Positions 1-7,866 of a stretch of 64,000 bases of DNA are shown piece after piece. The notes under the pieces are model-generated. The model was not told the DNA's origin and did no database searches. It was given only the letters and a program-made list of their open reading frames with translations. Every line of letters begins with the position of its first letter. Within the stretch, counting starts at the first letter, position 1. The position numbers and the translations under genes are program-made. Source of the DNA: Variovorax sp. PAMC 28711 (GTDB lineage: Bacteria; Pseudomonadota; Gammaproteobacteria; Burkholderiales; Burkholderiaceae_C); NCBI RefSeq assembly GCF_001577265.1, contig NZ_CP014517.1, forward strand, positions 2,595,001 through 2,659,000. Reading direction: 5' to 3'.

Positions 1-1584
1 CAAATCGCCGTGGCCACCCGGCAGGGCATGCCGACGGAGCAGCCCCTCTCCGCGAACTTCGGCCCGGCCGGCGGCACCATCGGCCGTGCCGACACGAACA
101 CGCTCGTGCTGTCCGACCCCGATCGCACGGTGTCGCGCGTGCATGCACAGATTCTTTTCAGGGATGGCGGCTTCGTCGTCGTCGACCGGGGCAGCAATCC
201 GATGCAGTGCAACGGCCAGCCGCTGGGCTCGGGCCGGGAAGCCGCCATCGCGCCCGGCGACCGCCTCGTGATCGGCAGTTTCGAGCTCGATGTGCAGGAC
301 GCCGCTTCGCCGTCGCCCGGCGCACGGGCACCGCAGGCCGGCGCTGCATCGATCGCTGCTGCAACGCCGTCGAGCGACGACCCGTTCGCCGACCTGCTGG
401 CCGGGCTCGGTGCGCCCGCTGCGTCGGCGCCAGCGCCTGCGCAGCGCGGCGCGGTCGCACCCGACCCGCTGCTCTTTCCGAACCCGATGGAGACACAGGC
501 CCGCAATGCCCGCGCGCCGGAGGTCGACCCGTTCGCCGACCTGCTCGGGCCCGGGCCTGCGGCGCCGGCCGCCGCGGGGCTCGGCGCGCTCGATGATTTT
601 TCAGACCTCGGCGTGGCGACGGGCGGCGGCAAGTCGAACGGCATCGACGACCTGTTCGGCGGCGTGGGCGGGCTCGGCATGGGCAGCGATCCGCTGGCGC
701 TGTCGCCGCTGGCCGACCCCTTGCTGCAGCCCAACACCGCATCGAACGCCGATCCGCTGGCGGCGCTGCAACGCGCGACGCCCGCCACGCCGGGGCCGCG
801 CGGCGATGCGCTGCCGATGGGGCAGTTCGCCTACCAGCCGCCGCGCATGGTTCCCGAACCCGCGGTCGAGCCTCTGGCATTCGATGACATGACCGGCTTG
901 CCGCTGCAAGCCGCGGTGATGCCGCCGGTCGAGAGGCCGGTGCCCGCGCCCGCTCCGGTGCTGCCGCCCGCTGCGCCCACGCCGGCCACCGACGACGCGC
1001 TGCTCGCCGCCTTTCTGCGCGGCCTTGGGCATCCGCACCCGGCGCCGCAGGTGCTCACGCCCGGACTCATGGAGCGCATCGGCGTGCTGCTGCGCGGGTC
1101 GACCGAAGGCACGCTGCAGCTTTTGCTCACCCGTCAGGAATTCAAGCGCGAGGTGCGTGCCGAGGTCACGATGATCGCGTCGCAAGCCAACAACCCGCTC
1201 AAGTTCTCACCGACGGTGGACGTGGCGCTGGCGCACCTGCTGGGGCCCGGCGTGCGGGGGTTCATGGCGCCCGAGGCGGCGATGCGCGACGCCTACAACG
1301 ACCTGCGCTCGCACCAGTTCGGCGTGATGGTCGGCATGCGCGCAGCGCTGGCGCACGTCATCGCGCGCTTTGCGCCGGAAGAGCTCGAGAAGAAGATCGC
1401 CGCGAAATCCGCCCTCGACAGCCTGTTCGCCGCCAACCGCAAGGCCAAGCTGTGGGACCAGTTCATGGCACTCTACGGCGGTATCGCGAGCGAAGCCGAA
1501 GACGACTTCCACAGTCTTTTCGGCAAGGCGTTCATCGAGGCCTACGAAGAGCAAATGGAGCGCCTGAAATCGGCCGGTCCCTGA
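1..1584 (+). CDS. tagH: T6SS-associated FHA-domain protein TagH (5' end outside window)
   Basis: The reading frame is open to the first base, so the true start lies upstream; a GTG at 10 is only an internal candidate. Roughly the first 95 residues form an FHA phosphothreonine-binding domain, with GGTIGRAD, the SRVHA core and a following N-rich strand. A long Ala/Pro-rich linker follows that repeats the motif DPFADLL twice and has a related DDLFGG element. The last ~190 residues match the conserved C-terminal region of TagH/ImpI-type T6SS proteins. In T6SS loci with post-translational control, FHA proteins dock onto phosphorylated partners and act with a PpkA kinase and PppA phosphatase. Here pppA follows after 24 nt, which supports that role. 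No PpkA is adjacent; a different Ser/Thr kinase lies far away at 51009. Function is inferred from family and context. Confidence 0.85.
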   Translation, partial: QIAVATRQGMPTEQPLSANFGPAGGTIGRADTNTLVLSDPDRTVSRVHAQILFRDGGFVVVDRGSNPMQCNGQPLGSGREAAIAPGDRLVIGSFELDVQDAASPSPGARAPQAGAASIAAATPSSDDPFADLLAGLGAPAASAPAPAQRGAVAPDPLLFPNPMETQARNARAPEVDPFADLLGPGPAAPAAAGLGALDDFSDLGVATGGGKSNGIDDLFGGVGGLGMGSDPLALSPLADPLLQPNTASNADPLAALQRATPATPGPRGDALPMGQFAYQPPRMVPEPAVEPLAFDDMTGLPLQAAVMPPVERPVPAPAPVLPPAAPTPATDDALLAAFLRGLGHPHPAPQVLTPGLMERIGVLLRGSTEGTLQLLLTRQEFKREVRAEVTMIASQANNPLKFSPTVDVALAHLLGPGVRGFMAPEAAMRDAYNDLRSHQFGVMVGMRAALAHVIARFAPEELEKKIAAKSALDSLFAANRKAKLWDQFMALYGGIASEAEDDFHSLFGKAFIEAYEEQMERLKSAGP

Positions 1585-1608
1585 GAAAGCAGAAAAGAGG
1601 CGCCCCGG

Positions 1609-2397
1609 GTGGAAATCGAAATCGTCACGCTGTCCAAACAGGGCGGCCGCAGCTACAACGAAGACGTGCACGGTCACTGGCACGACGGGCGCTACGTCGC
1701 CTGCCTCGTGGCCGATGGCGCCGGGGGTCACGGCGGCGGCGACGTGGCCGCGGCCACCGCACGCAGCAGCGTGCTCGGTGGCTTTGGTGCGGCGCCGGGC
1801 ATCGACGCCGTGTCGCTTCGCCACCTGCTGGAGCAGGCCAACCGCGATGTGGTCGCGCGCCAGGCCGAGGGCGGCAAATTGGCGGCCATGCGCTCGACGG
1901 TCGTGCTGGCCGCGATCGACCTGCACGACAACCGGTTCGCCTGGGCGCACAGCGGTGACAGCCGCGCGTACCTCTTTCGCGCCGGCGCGCTCGTGGCGCG
2001 CACCGTCGATCACAGCCTGGTGCAGCAGATGGTGGCCGGCGGCATGCTGGACGAAGAGGGCGCCCGGGCGCATCCCCACCGCAACATGTTGCTGTCGGCG
2101 CTCGGCGCGGTGGACGATCTGCCTGAGATCGCCGTCTCGGCGCCGATGCCGCTGGTCGCCGGCGACGTGCTGCTGCTGTGCAGCGACGGCGTGTGGGAGC
2201 CGCTCGGCGACGACTGCCTCCTCGACACCCTGCAGGCCTCGCGCAATCCGAGTCAGTGGGTCGAGCACCTCGACCAGGCGATCAAGGCGCGTGCCAAGCC
2301 GGGGCACGACAACTACACCGCGCTGGCCGCGTGGCTGCATGCGGACGACGAGGCGACGCAGTTGCTGCCGATGCCGGGGGAAGCGCCGGCGTCCTGA
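1609..2397 (+). CDS. pppA: PP2C-type Ser/Thr phosphatase, T6SS-associated PppA
   Basis: A 262-residue protein made almost entirely of a PP2C (PPM) domain. The metal-binding motifs are visible: NED at residues 17-19, ADGAGGH around D36, a central GDSRAY, CSDGVW, and the C-terminal HDNYTA. It would dephosphorylate Ser/Thr phosphoproteins in the cytoplasm; in T6SS loci PppA counteracts the PpkA kinase acting on the FHA partner. The start is a GTG at 1609 with an AAGAGG ribosome site ending at 1600. It lies 24 nt after tagH and is probably co-transcribed with it. The next gene is convergent, only 39 nt beyond the stop, and I see no clear terminator in that gap. Confidence 0.88.
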   Translation: MEIEIVTLSKQGGRSYNEDVHGHWHDGRYVACLVADGAGGHGGGDVAAATARSSVLGGFGAAPGIDAVSLRHLLEQANRDVVARQAEGGKLAAMRSTVVLAAIDLHDNRFAWAHSGDSRAYLFRAGALVARTVDHSLVQQMVAGGMLDEEGARAHPHRNMLLSALGAVDDLPEIAVSAPMPLVAGDVLLLCSDGVWEPLGDDCLLDTLQASRNPSQWVEHLDQAIKARAKPGHDNYTALAAWLHADDEATQLLPMPGEAPAS

Positions 2398-2436
2398 GCC
2401 TCGAGCGGCGAGACCGCACTGCGCCGGCTTTCCGCG

Positions 2437-2949
2437 CTACTTGAATCGCTTGGCGAACCTGCGCTGCAGGGTGAGCGAATGCAGCAGCGGTGGCTTCGCG
2501 GTGACCCGCAGGTTGTAGTAGTGCGCTTTGGCTTCGTCTTCCGTGTGGTCGGCCAGCACGTAGTTCATGCTGTCGAAGCTGTAGACCCTTTTCTGGGTCC
2601 CCATGTGGATGACTCCCGGCTCGGGACTCACGTCGAATTTGCCGTCGATCCTGACCGGGATCGCGCCCATGCCCTGGTTGCCCTTCTTGGCCAGATCGTT
2701 CTGGAACTGGTAAATGCGAGCGATGGTCAGCGGCCCGCAATAACCGTCTTCCTCCAGCAGCTCGAGCTGGTTGTCTTCGCGTGATTTCACGTAGCGCGCG
2801 GCGTACATGTCGCGGCGCTCGAAATAGGTGATGTTGAGGCACACCTGCGCGAGCATCACATCGTCGCGCATGTTCACCGCGCCATGACCGACGGTGTAGT
2901 CGATCGAGTAGAGGCCTGTCGCTTCAGGGTTCTTGATTGTGAAAGCCAT
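2437..2949 (-). CDS. Uncharacterised T6SS-locus protein with a peptidoglycan-binding-like motif (paralog A)
   Basis: A 170-residue soluble protein with no signal peptide or membrane segment. I do not recognise a named family. It shares a layout with the next upstream gene: an N-terminal RDDxMLxQ segment, then DGYxGPxTxxxIxxF in the middle, and FDxM near the C terminus, with identical length. The DGYCGPLT...IYQFQ stretch resembles the core repeat of PG_binding_1 domains (DGxFGPxTxxAVxxFQ), so peptidoglycan contact is possible but unproven. It lies 13 nt after its paralog and downstream of hcp on the same strand, so it probably belongs to the hcp transcription unit. A role as T6SS accessory factor, cargo or immunity protein is speculation. 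Confidence 0.7.
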   Translation of the reverse strand: MAFTIKNPEATGLYSIDYTVGHGAVNMRDDVMLAQVCLNITYFERRDMYAARYVKSREDNQLELLEEDGYCGPLTIARIYQFQNDLAKKGNQGMGAIPVRIDGKFDVSPEPGVIHMGTQKRVYSFDSMNYVLADHTEDEAKAHYYNLRVTAKPPLLHSLTLQRRFAKRFK

Positions 2950-2962
2950 GACGATTCAGCGG

Positions 2963-3475
2963 CTAGCGGAACACTTTGACCCGTGTCAACGAAGCGGCAA
3001 GATAAGGCGGCACGACTTGCGGGTCGGATGCGCGCGTTTCCAGGGGCGTTGAACGCAAGCCGGGACCATCGAAGCAGAAGTCGTTCAGCATCACGAGCGC
3101 CACCACGAAGAACCGTTTGCCACTGACGACCATCTTGTCCATCGGGTCGAAGGCATGGTCGTTGCGGCGGCCCAGGGCGGGCTCGGCCTTGCCCAACTGG
3201 TCCAGGAACCGCTCGATGTGGCTTTGCGTGGCGGGACCGTGATAGCCGTCGACCTTGAGATTGCCCGCGCTCGATGAGCCGGGAGGCGGGTCAAAGTTGA
3301 CGCCCAGATCGGTCTTGCCGCCCAGCTCGTAATAGAAGATTCTCAGCAGGGCCTGCACGAGCATGGTGTCGTCGCGCAAGTTCCTGGATTGCCAGCTTCG
3401 TCCCACCGGCTTGTCGACGTTGTAGCGCCTGGAAGGTGCCTGCCCGTCGTTGTAGTAGACCAATGTGTGGGCCAT
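2963..3475 (-). CDS. Uncharacterised T6SS-locus protein, tandem paralog B
   Basis: A 170-residue protein, the same length as the neighbouring gene at 2437-2949 and clearly related to it by shared blocks (RDDxMLxQ, DGYHGPAT...IERF, FDPMD). The frame extends upstream to 3556, but I place the start at the ATG at 3475 because a GGAG sits about 10 nt before it and the paralog starts at the equivalent place (MAHT versus MAFT). No signal peptide is visible. It lies 81 nt downstream of hcp, co-directional. The DGYxGPxT block is reminiscent of peptidoglycan-binding repeats. Function unknown; the tandem duplication inside a T6SS cluster suggests a role linked to Hcp or the sheath operon. Confidence 0.7.
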   Translation of the reverse strand: MAHTLVYYNDGQAPSRRYNVDKPVGRSWQSRNLRDDTMLVQALLRIFYYELGGKTDLGVNFDPPPGSSSAGNLKVDGYHGPATQSHIERFLDQLGKAEPALGRRNDHAFDPMDKMVVSGKRFFVVALVMLNDFCFDGPGLRSTPLETRASDPQVVPPYLAASLTRVKVFR

Positions 3476-3556
3476 GATCAATGCTCCGGAGATGTGACAG
3501 CGCGCGTCGGCGCCGGCGCGCAATTTCGCCCGCCTCGCGTGGCGCAGGCGTGCCAA

Positions 3557-4036
3557 TCAGCTGAACTTGTTCTCGGTTGGAACCCAGCCGAACTTGACTT
3601 CGGAGTCGAGCTCGCCGTCGTCCTTTTGCGGCTTGTACTTGACTTCCATTTCCTTGTAGGTGGCCGTGACGTGCTCCACCACATCGCCGCCTTGCGAGCC
3701 GCCGGGCGACACGCTGGTGATCAACACGCCCTTGAAGGTGTAGGTCAGGTAGGTCTTGGGACCGCCGCCGGCCTTGCGCGCCGACAGCACGACTTCGGTG
3801 ATCGGCTTGCCCTCGGCGCACTTGCGTGCCAACACGGTCGACGCCTTGTCGAAGGAGTGCGTGAATTCGAACTGACCCGGGTTGGCCTTGCCGGAACCGG
3901 AGCCCATGCCGGAGTTGGCGCTGGAGGCTTGGCTCACGTTCCAGCTCCAGGAGAAGATTTCGATCTCGTCCTTGTGGTCGGTGTCCTTGGCCTCACCCTT
4001 GATGTCGGTCATCTTGACGTAGTAATCGGAACTCAT
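3557..4036 (-). CDS. hcp: Hcp, T6SS inner-tube protein
   Basis: A 159-residue Hcp-family protein that stacks as hexameric rings inside the TssBC sheath and is secreted. Recognisable features are the N-terminal YYVKMTDIKGEAKD, the IFSWSWNVSQ strand, the FEFTHSFDKAS segment and the C-terminal Lys-rich strand. The length is usual for the family. It has a good ribosome site (AAGGAG) about 8 nt before its ATG. It follows tssC after 159 nt on the same strand; that gap contains hairpins (see 4146-4196), so hcp may also be expressed separately from tssBC. No N- or C-terminal effector extension is present, so it is a plain structural Hcp. Confidence 0.93.
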   Translation of the reverse strand: MSSDYYVKMTDIKGEAKDTDHKDEIEIFSWSWNVSQASSANSGMGSGSGKANPGQFEFTHSFDKASTVLARKCAEGKPITEVVLSARKAGGGPKTYLTYTFKGVLITSVSPGGSQGGDVVEHVTATYKEMEVKYKPQKDDGELDSEVKFGWVPTENKFS

Positions 4037-4145
4037 GGCGGTACTCCTTCAGTGTGTTAACTGCCCGATGCGGGCGTGATGAAACGGTGTTTTTCGGGGC
4101 TCCTGCTGCAGTGGCTTCGCCCGCAGGAGCTGTCTCTAGAACGAT

Positions 4146-4196
4146 GGAGTGGCGGGGTTTTCCAAGACGTCAGTGCCAGCGCCACTCCCTTTTTTT
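4146..4196 (+). terminator. Hairpin with plus-strand T-run between tssC and hcp
   Basis: GGAGTGGCG at 4146-4154 pairs perfectly with CGCCACTCC at 4180-4188 and is followed on the plus strand by C and seven T (4190-4196). The 25-nt loop is long. On the minus strand, where tssC and hcp are read, the same stem has an A-run before it and no T-run after it. It therefore looks like a terminator facing antisense transcription, or a stability hairpin at the tssC 3' end. A second stem (GCTCCTGC with GCAGGAGC) lies nearer hcp. Confidence 0.4.
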
Positions 4197-5689
4197 CAGC
4201 CTGCACTCTTGCCCGAGGGCAGCTTGGACACCAGCCGGAGCGAGACCGTGAGGCCTTCGAGCTGGTAGTGCGGGCGCAGGAAGAATTTCGAGGTGTAGTA
4301 GCCGGGGTTGCCCTCGACTTCTTCCACCACGACCTCGGCGGCCGCGAGCGGCTTTTGCGCCTTGGTCTCTTCGGATGAATTGACCGGGTCGCCGTCCACG
4401 TAATTCATGATCCAGCGGTTCAGCCAGCGCTGCATTTCGTCGCGCTCCTTGAAGCTGCCGATCTTGTCGCGCACGATGCACTTGAGGTAGTGCGCGAAGC
4501 GGTTGCAGGCGAAAAGGTAGGGCAGGCGTGCGGCGAGGTTGGCGTTGGCCGTGGCGTCCGGGTCGTCGTACTCGGCCGGCTTGTTGAGCGACTGGGCGCC
4601 GATGAAGGCCGCGAAGTCGGAGTTCTTGCGATGGATGAGCGAGAGCAGGCCGGCCTTCGACAGCTCGGCTTCGCGCCGGTCGCTGATGGCGATCTCGGTC
4701 GGGCACTTCTGGTCGACCCCGCCGTCATCGCTCGGGAAGGTGTGCAGCGGAAGATTCTCGACCGCGCCGCCCGATTCGATGCCGCGGATGCGCGAACCCC
4801 AGCCGTACTGCTTGTACGAGCGGTTGATGTTGGTCGCCATGGCATACGCCGCATTGGCCCACGCGTACTTGCTGTGGTCGGCGCCGGCCACGTCTTCCTC
4901 GAAATCGAATTCCTCGATCGGATTGGTCTTGGCGCCGTAGGGCGTGCGCGCCAGGAAGCGCGGCATGCACAGGCCCAGGTACTTGGAGTCGTCGGACTCG
5001 CGCAGCGATCGCCAGCCGGCGTACTCGGGCGTCCCGAAGATCTTGGTCAGGTCTCGCGGATTGGCGAGTTCCTGCCACGACTCCATCTGCATCAGGTTGG
5101 CGCTGGCACCCGTGATGAAAGGCGCGTGCGCGGAAGCCGCGATCTTGGCCATCTCGCCGAGCAGTTCCACGTCGGGCGGGCTCTGGTCGAAGTGGTAGTC
5201 GCCGACGATCGCACCGAAGGGCTCGCCGCCGAACTGCCCATATTCCTCTTCGTAGACCTTCTTGAAGATCGGGCTCTGGTCCCAGGCCGCGCCCTTGAAC
5301 TTCTTCAGGGTCTTGTGCAGGTCCTTCTTCGAGATGTCCATCACGCGAATCTTCAGATGTTCGTCCGATTCGGTGTTGTTCACCATGTAGTGCAGGCCGC
5401 GCCAGGCACTCTCCAGTTTCTGGAACTCGTCGTTGTGCAGGATCTGGTTGACCTGCGCGGTGAGCTTCGCGTCGATGGCGGCGATCATGGCCTGGATCGA
5501 TTGCGTCACGTCCTTGCCGATGACCGTGCTGTTGCTCAGCGCCTGCTGCGCGAGCGTGAGCACCGCGGCTTCGACGGCGCTCTTGGCCTCGTCGCTGCGC
5601 GGCTTGAATTCCTTTTGCAGCAGCGACGAAAAATCGCTGCCGGCGTAGGCCACATCCTTGAGTGCGCTCTGTTCGAGTGCTTCTGCCAT
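4196..5689 (-). CDS. tssC: TssC (VipB), T6SS contractile-sheath large subunit
   Basis: A 497-residue sheath protein of the TssC/EvpB family, of typical length. It pairs with TssB to form the contractile outer sheath around Hcp. Conserved stretches include WRGLHYMV near residue 97, FGAIVGDYHF, PRFLARTPYG and the C-terminal GYYTSKFFLRPHYQLEGL. It lies 32 nt downstream of tssB with the usual tssB-tssC order. The ATG at 5689 is preceded by GGAGAAGCACC, a good ribosome site. The last residues run almost into the T-run hairpin described at 4146-4196. Confidence 0.95.
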   Translation of the reverse strand: MAEALEQSALKDVAYAGSDFSSLLQKEFKPRSDEAKSAVEAAVLTLAQQALSNSTVIGKDVTQSIQAMIAAIDAKLTAQVNQILHNDEFQKLESAWRGLHYMVNNTESDEHLKIRVMDISKKDLHKTLKKFKGAAWDQSPIFKKVYEEEYGQFGGEPFGAIVGDYHFDQSPPDVELLGEMAKIAASAHAPFITGASANLMQMESWQELANPRDLTKIFGTPEYAGWRSLRESDDSKYLGLCMPRFLARTPYGAKTNPIEEFDFEEDVAGADHSKYAWANAAYAMATNINRSYKQYGWGSRIRGIESGGAVENLPLHTFPSDDGGVDQKCPTEIAISDRREAELSKAGLLSLIHRKNSDFAAFIGAQSLNKPAEYDDPDATANANLAARLPYLFACNRFAHYLKCIVRDKIGSFKERDEMQRWLNRWIMNYVDGDPVNSSEETKAQKPLAAAEVVVEEVEGNPGYYTSKFFLRPHYQLEGLTVSLRLVSKLPSGKSAG

Positions 5690-5721
5690 GGTGCTTCTCC
5701 TCGTTGTCCGGTGAATGGGTG

Positions 5722-6237
5722 TCAGGCCGCGGGCGCGCTGTCTTCGGGTTTTCTGCTGGCAGCCAGCGTGGCGAGCAGGGCGGGGTCCTCCAGTACCTTG
5801 GCCAGCAGCTCTTCGGCGCCGCCCTTGCCATCCATGTAAGTGACGAGGTTCGCCAGCTGGGTGCGGGCGTCGAGCAGCTTGTTCAGCGCGTCGACCTTCT
5901 TCGCGATGGCGGCGGGCGAGAAGTCGTCCATGTTCTCGAACGTGATGTCGACCTTCAGGTCGCCTTCGCCGGTGAGCGTGTTCGGCACCGAGAAGGCCGC
6001 GCGTGGCTTCATGGCCTTCATGCGCGAATCGAAGTTGTCGGTGTCGAACTCCAGGAACTTGCGGTCGCTGACCGGCGCCAGCGGATCGCCCGGCTTGCCC
6101 GAGAGGTCGGCCAGCACGCCCATCACGAACGGCAGCTGCACCTTCTTCTCGGCGCCGTAGAGCTCCACGTCGTATTCGATCTGGACGCGTGGCGCCCGGT
6201 TGCGGGCGATGAATTTCTGACTGCTCTTGCTGGCCAT
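5722..6237 (-). CDS. tssB: TssB (VipA), T6SS contractile-sheath small subunit
   Basis: A 171-residue TssB/ImpB protein. The N terminus carries the expected SSQKFIARNRAPRVQIEYDVE block, followed by LPFVMGVLADLSG and the FxxMDDFSP segment, all hallmarks of the family. It polymerises with TssC into the sheath that contracts to fire the Hcp tube. It lies between tssA (40 nt upstream) and tssC (32 nt downstream) on the same strand, so the three form an operon probably driven from the promoter at 7337-7365. The upstream CTCCAGGAGCAGCACC contains its ribosome site. Confidence 0.95.
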   Translation of the reverse strand: MASKSSQKFIARNRAPRVQIEYDVELYGAEKKVQLPFVMGVLADLSGKPGDPLAPVSDRKFLEFDTDNFDSRMKAMKPRAAFSVPNTLTGEGDLKVDITFENMDDFSPAAIAKKVDALNKLLDARTQLANLVTYMDGKGGAEELLAKVLEDPALLATLAASRKPEDSAPAA

Positions 6238-6277
6238 GGTGCTGCTCCTGGAGGGTTGGGGCGGGTTCGGTGACGGG

Positions 6278-7312
6278 TCATTCGGACGGGCGGCGACCCG
6301 TCACGGTTTCGATCGAGTCGATCGCGCCGGGCGCGAGGTTGCTCATGATTTCGAAGAAGCTCACGCCGATGAGCTTCTTGGCGCGCTCGATGAGCAGCGG
6401 CGCTGGATTGCCGGGTTCGGTCTGTTCGAGATAGCGGATCACGCGGTCGAGCAGCTGCAGTGCGTCCTGCCGGTTCTGGATGTCGCTGCGGGACGTGGCC
6501 GCCGGCGCCGGCGCAACGGCACCGGCGCTTCCTTCGGCGGCGGTGGGCGCCGTGGTTTCGTCGGCGGGTGCGGCGCCGGCCACACCGCTCGCTGCCTTGT
6601 GCAACACCGCAGCGATGGCGCGCAACTTGCCAAAGTCGACGGCATCGTCCAGGCCCGTGCGCTCCCTGAGCAGCGCCTGGAGATGGCCGACGGCCTGACG
6701 CAGATGCATCAGCGTCTGCACGGCGTCGGGTCGGTCACCATGGATTTCCTCGAGCGCGCCCTGGATCTGCGCTGCGGAATACGCCGGATCGCCGTTGCCG
6801 GCCGCGAGCGCGTGGTGCGCGATGGCGATGTCGCGCACGCGGATCGGACCGACACCGCGTGCGGTGCCGACGTGCGCGTCGTACAGGTCGCGCAGCACCA
6901 TGCCTTCGTCGGTCAGCGGCGCCAGCGCGTTCAGCCGCATGGTCGGGTCGTTGTCGTCGTCGGCATCCAGCGTTGGATGTATGCCGTCCCAGAAGGTGTC
7001 GAGCAGGCCGGTGAGCAGGCGAAGGCCCGCGTCGAAACCGGCAACGCCTTGTTGGCGCGTGGCGGCTCGCAGCAGCAACACGGCGGGGCGCACATCCTTT
7101 GCGCGGCGCAGCACGGCTTCGGCCTGTTCGGCCACGGCGCGCCACTCGGGTTCGATGGCGGGGATGACGGTGTCGCCGAACTGCTGTTCGGGCTTGCCTT
7201 GCGATGCGGACTCCAGTGCGGTGAAGGCCGGGTCGTACGCCAGATCGTCGCCACACGGCGAGGCTTCGCTGATGGGCGCCTGCAGCGATTGAACGAGTTC
7301 GGGAGTCAGCAT
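6278..7312 (-). CDS. tssA: TssA (ImpA-type), T6SS assembly protein
   Basis: A 344-residue protein beginning MLTPELVQSLQAPI, with the ImpA N-terminal domain in the first ~130 residues (SPCGDDLAYDPAF, WDGIHPTLD and the MRLNALAPL block) and a short C-terminal part ending in FFEIMSNLAPGAID. TssA organises baseplate docking and sheath/tube priming. The open frame extends to 7402, but the ATG at 7312 gives the family-like N terminus. An Ala/Pro-rich linker lies around residues 230-275. It is divergent from tssJ with 71 nt between start codons, and a plausible promoter sits in that gap. The first gene of tssA-tssB-tssC. Confidence 0.9.
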   Translation of the reverse strand: MLTPELVQSLQAPISEASPCGDDLAYDPAFTALESASQGKPEQQFGDTVIPAIEPEWRAVAEQAEAVLRRAKDVRPAVLLLRAATRQQGVAGFDAGLRLLTGLLDTFWDGIHPTLDADDDNDPTMRLNALAPLTDEGMVLRDLYDAHVGTARGVGPIRVRDIAIAHHALAAGNGDPAYSAAQIQGALEEIHGDRPDAVQTLMHLRQAVGHLQALLRERTGLDDAVDFGKLRAIAAVLHKAASGVAGAAPADETTAPTAAEGSAGAVAPAPAATSRSDIQNRQDALQLLDRVIRYLEQTEPGNPAPLLIERAKKLIGVSFFEIMSNLAPGAIDSIETVTGRRPSE

Positions 7313-7336
7313 GTTGCCTGTTCGAGTTGACTGGTG

Positions 7337-7365
7337 ATAATCAAAGATGCCTATCGACGGGTCAA
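7337..7365 (-). promoter_or_regulatory. Candidate sigma70 promoter for tssA-tssB-tssC
   Basis: On the minus strand TTGACC (7365-7360) and GATTAT (7342-7337) are separated by exactly 17 nt; they match the -35 consensus at five and the -10 at four of six positions. Transcription would start near 7330, about 18 nt before the tssA ATG. The opposite strand has TTGACT at 7327-7332 with only a poor -10 (TATCGA, spacing 19), which could serve tssJ. Overlapping divergent promoters are therefore possible. Visual call only. Confidence 0.45.
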
Positions 7366-7383
7366 TGCAACGAAGGGAATAGC

Positions 7384-7866
7384 ATGCGACTGCCTGGTAC
7401 ACGCCGTTTGTTCTATGGACGCTTTTTCGGGCTGGCGCTGGCCGCCTTCGTGCTCGCGGGCTGTGCGACCAAACCGGTGGTCACGCCGGTGTCGCTTACG
7501 CTGATGGCTGCGCCCGATGTCAACCCCGATGCGCGCAACCGCGCATCGCCGCTCACCGTGCGCATCTACGCGCTCAAGTCGCCAGGGCCTTTCGAAGGCG
7601 CCGACTTTTTCTCGCTCTACGAAAAGGACCAGGCCACGCTCGGTGCCGAAATGGTTCAGCGCGAAGAACTGCTGCTGCGGCCTGGCGACAGCAAAAAGCT
7701 CGCGCTCACCTTGCCCGCCGAGGTCAAGGCCATCGGCGTGCTGGCTGCCTATCGCGACCTCGAGCGCGCACGCTGGCGCGAGGTGCGCGCCGTCGAGCCT
7801 GGCAAGCCGCTCGGCCTCATGGTGACCTTCGGCGCGCGGCAGATCCGGATCGACGCGTCGAAGTAG
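7384..7866 (+). CDS. tssJ: TssJ, T6SS outer-membrane lipoprotein
   Basis: A 160-residue lipoprotein. The ATG at 7384 has a GAAGGGA ribosome site 5 nt upstream, and the protein begins with a signal peptide ending in the lipobox LAGC (Cys at residue 28), followed by the TssJ beta-sandwich region (VSLTLMAAPDVNPD, SPLTVRIYALKS, GDSKKLALTLP). TssJ anchors the TssLM membrane complex to the outer membrane. Its orientation is opposite to all neighbouring tss genes here, and its last 50 nt overlap the 3' end of the convergent TssM-like gene. An upstream in-frame extension to 7327 is unlikely. Confidence 0.88.
   Translation: MRLPGTRRLFYGRFFGLALAAFVLAGCATKPVVTPVSLTLMAAPDVNPDARNRASPLTVRIYALKSPGPFEGADFFSLYEKDQATLGAEMVQREELLLRPGDSKKLALTLPAEVKAIGVLAAYRDLERARWREVRAVEPGKPLGLMVTFGARQIRIDASK

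Noticed and set aside
4037..4195. A possible sigma54 promoter (TGGCAC...TTGG on the minus strand) before hcp
   Set aside because: The spacing between GG and the -12 element is two bases too long and the -12 reads GG instead of GC.
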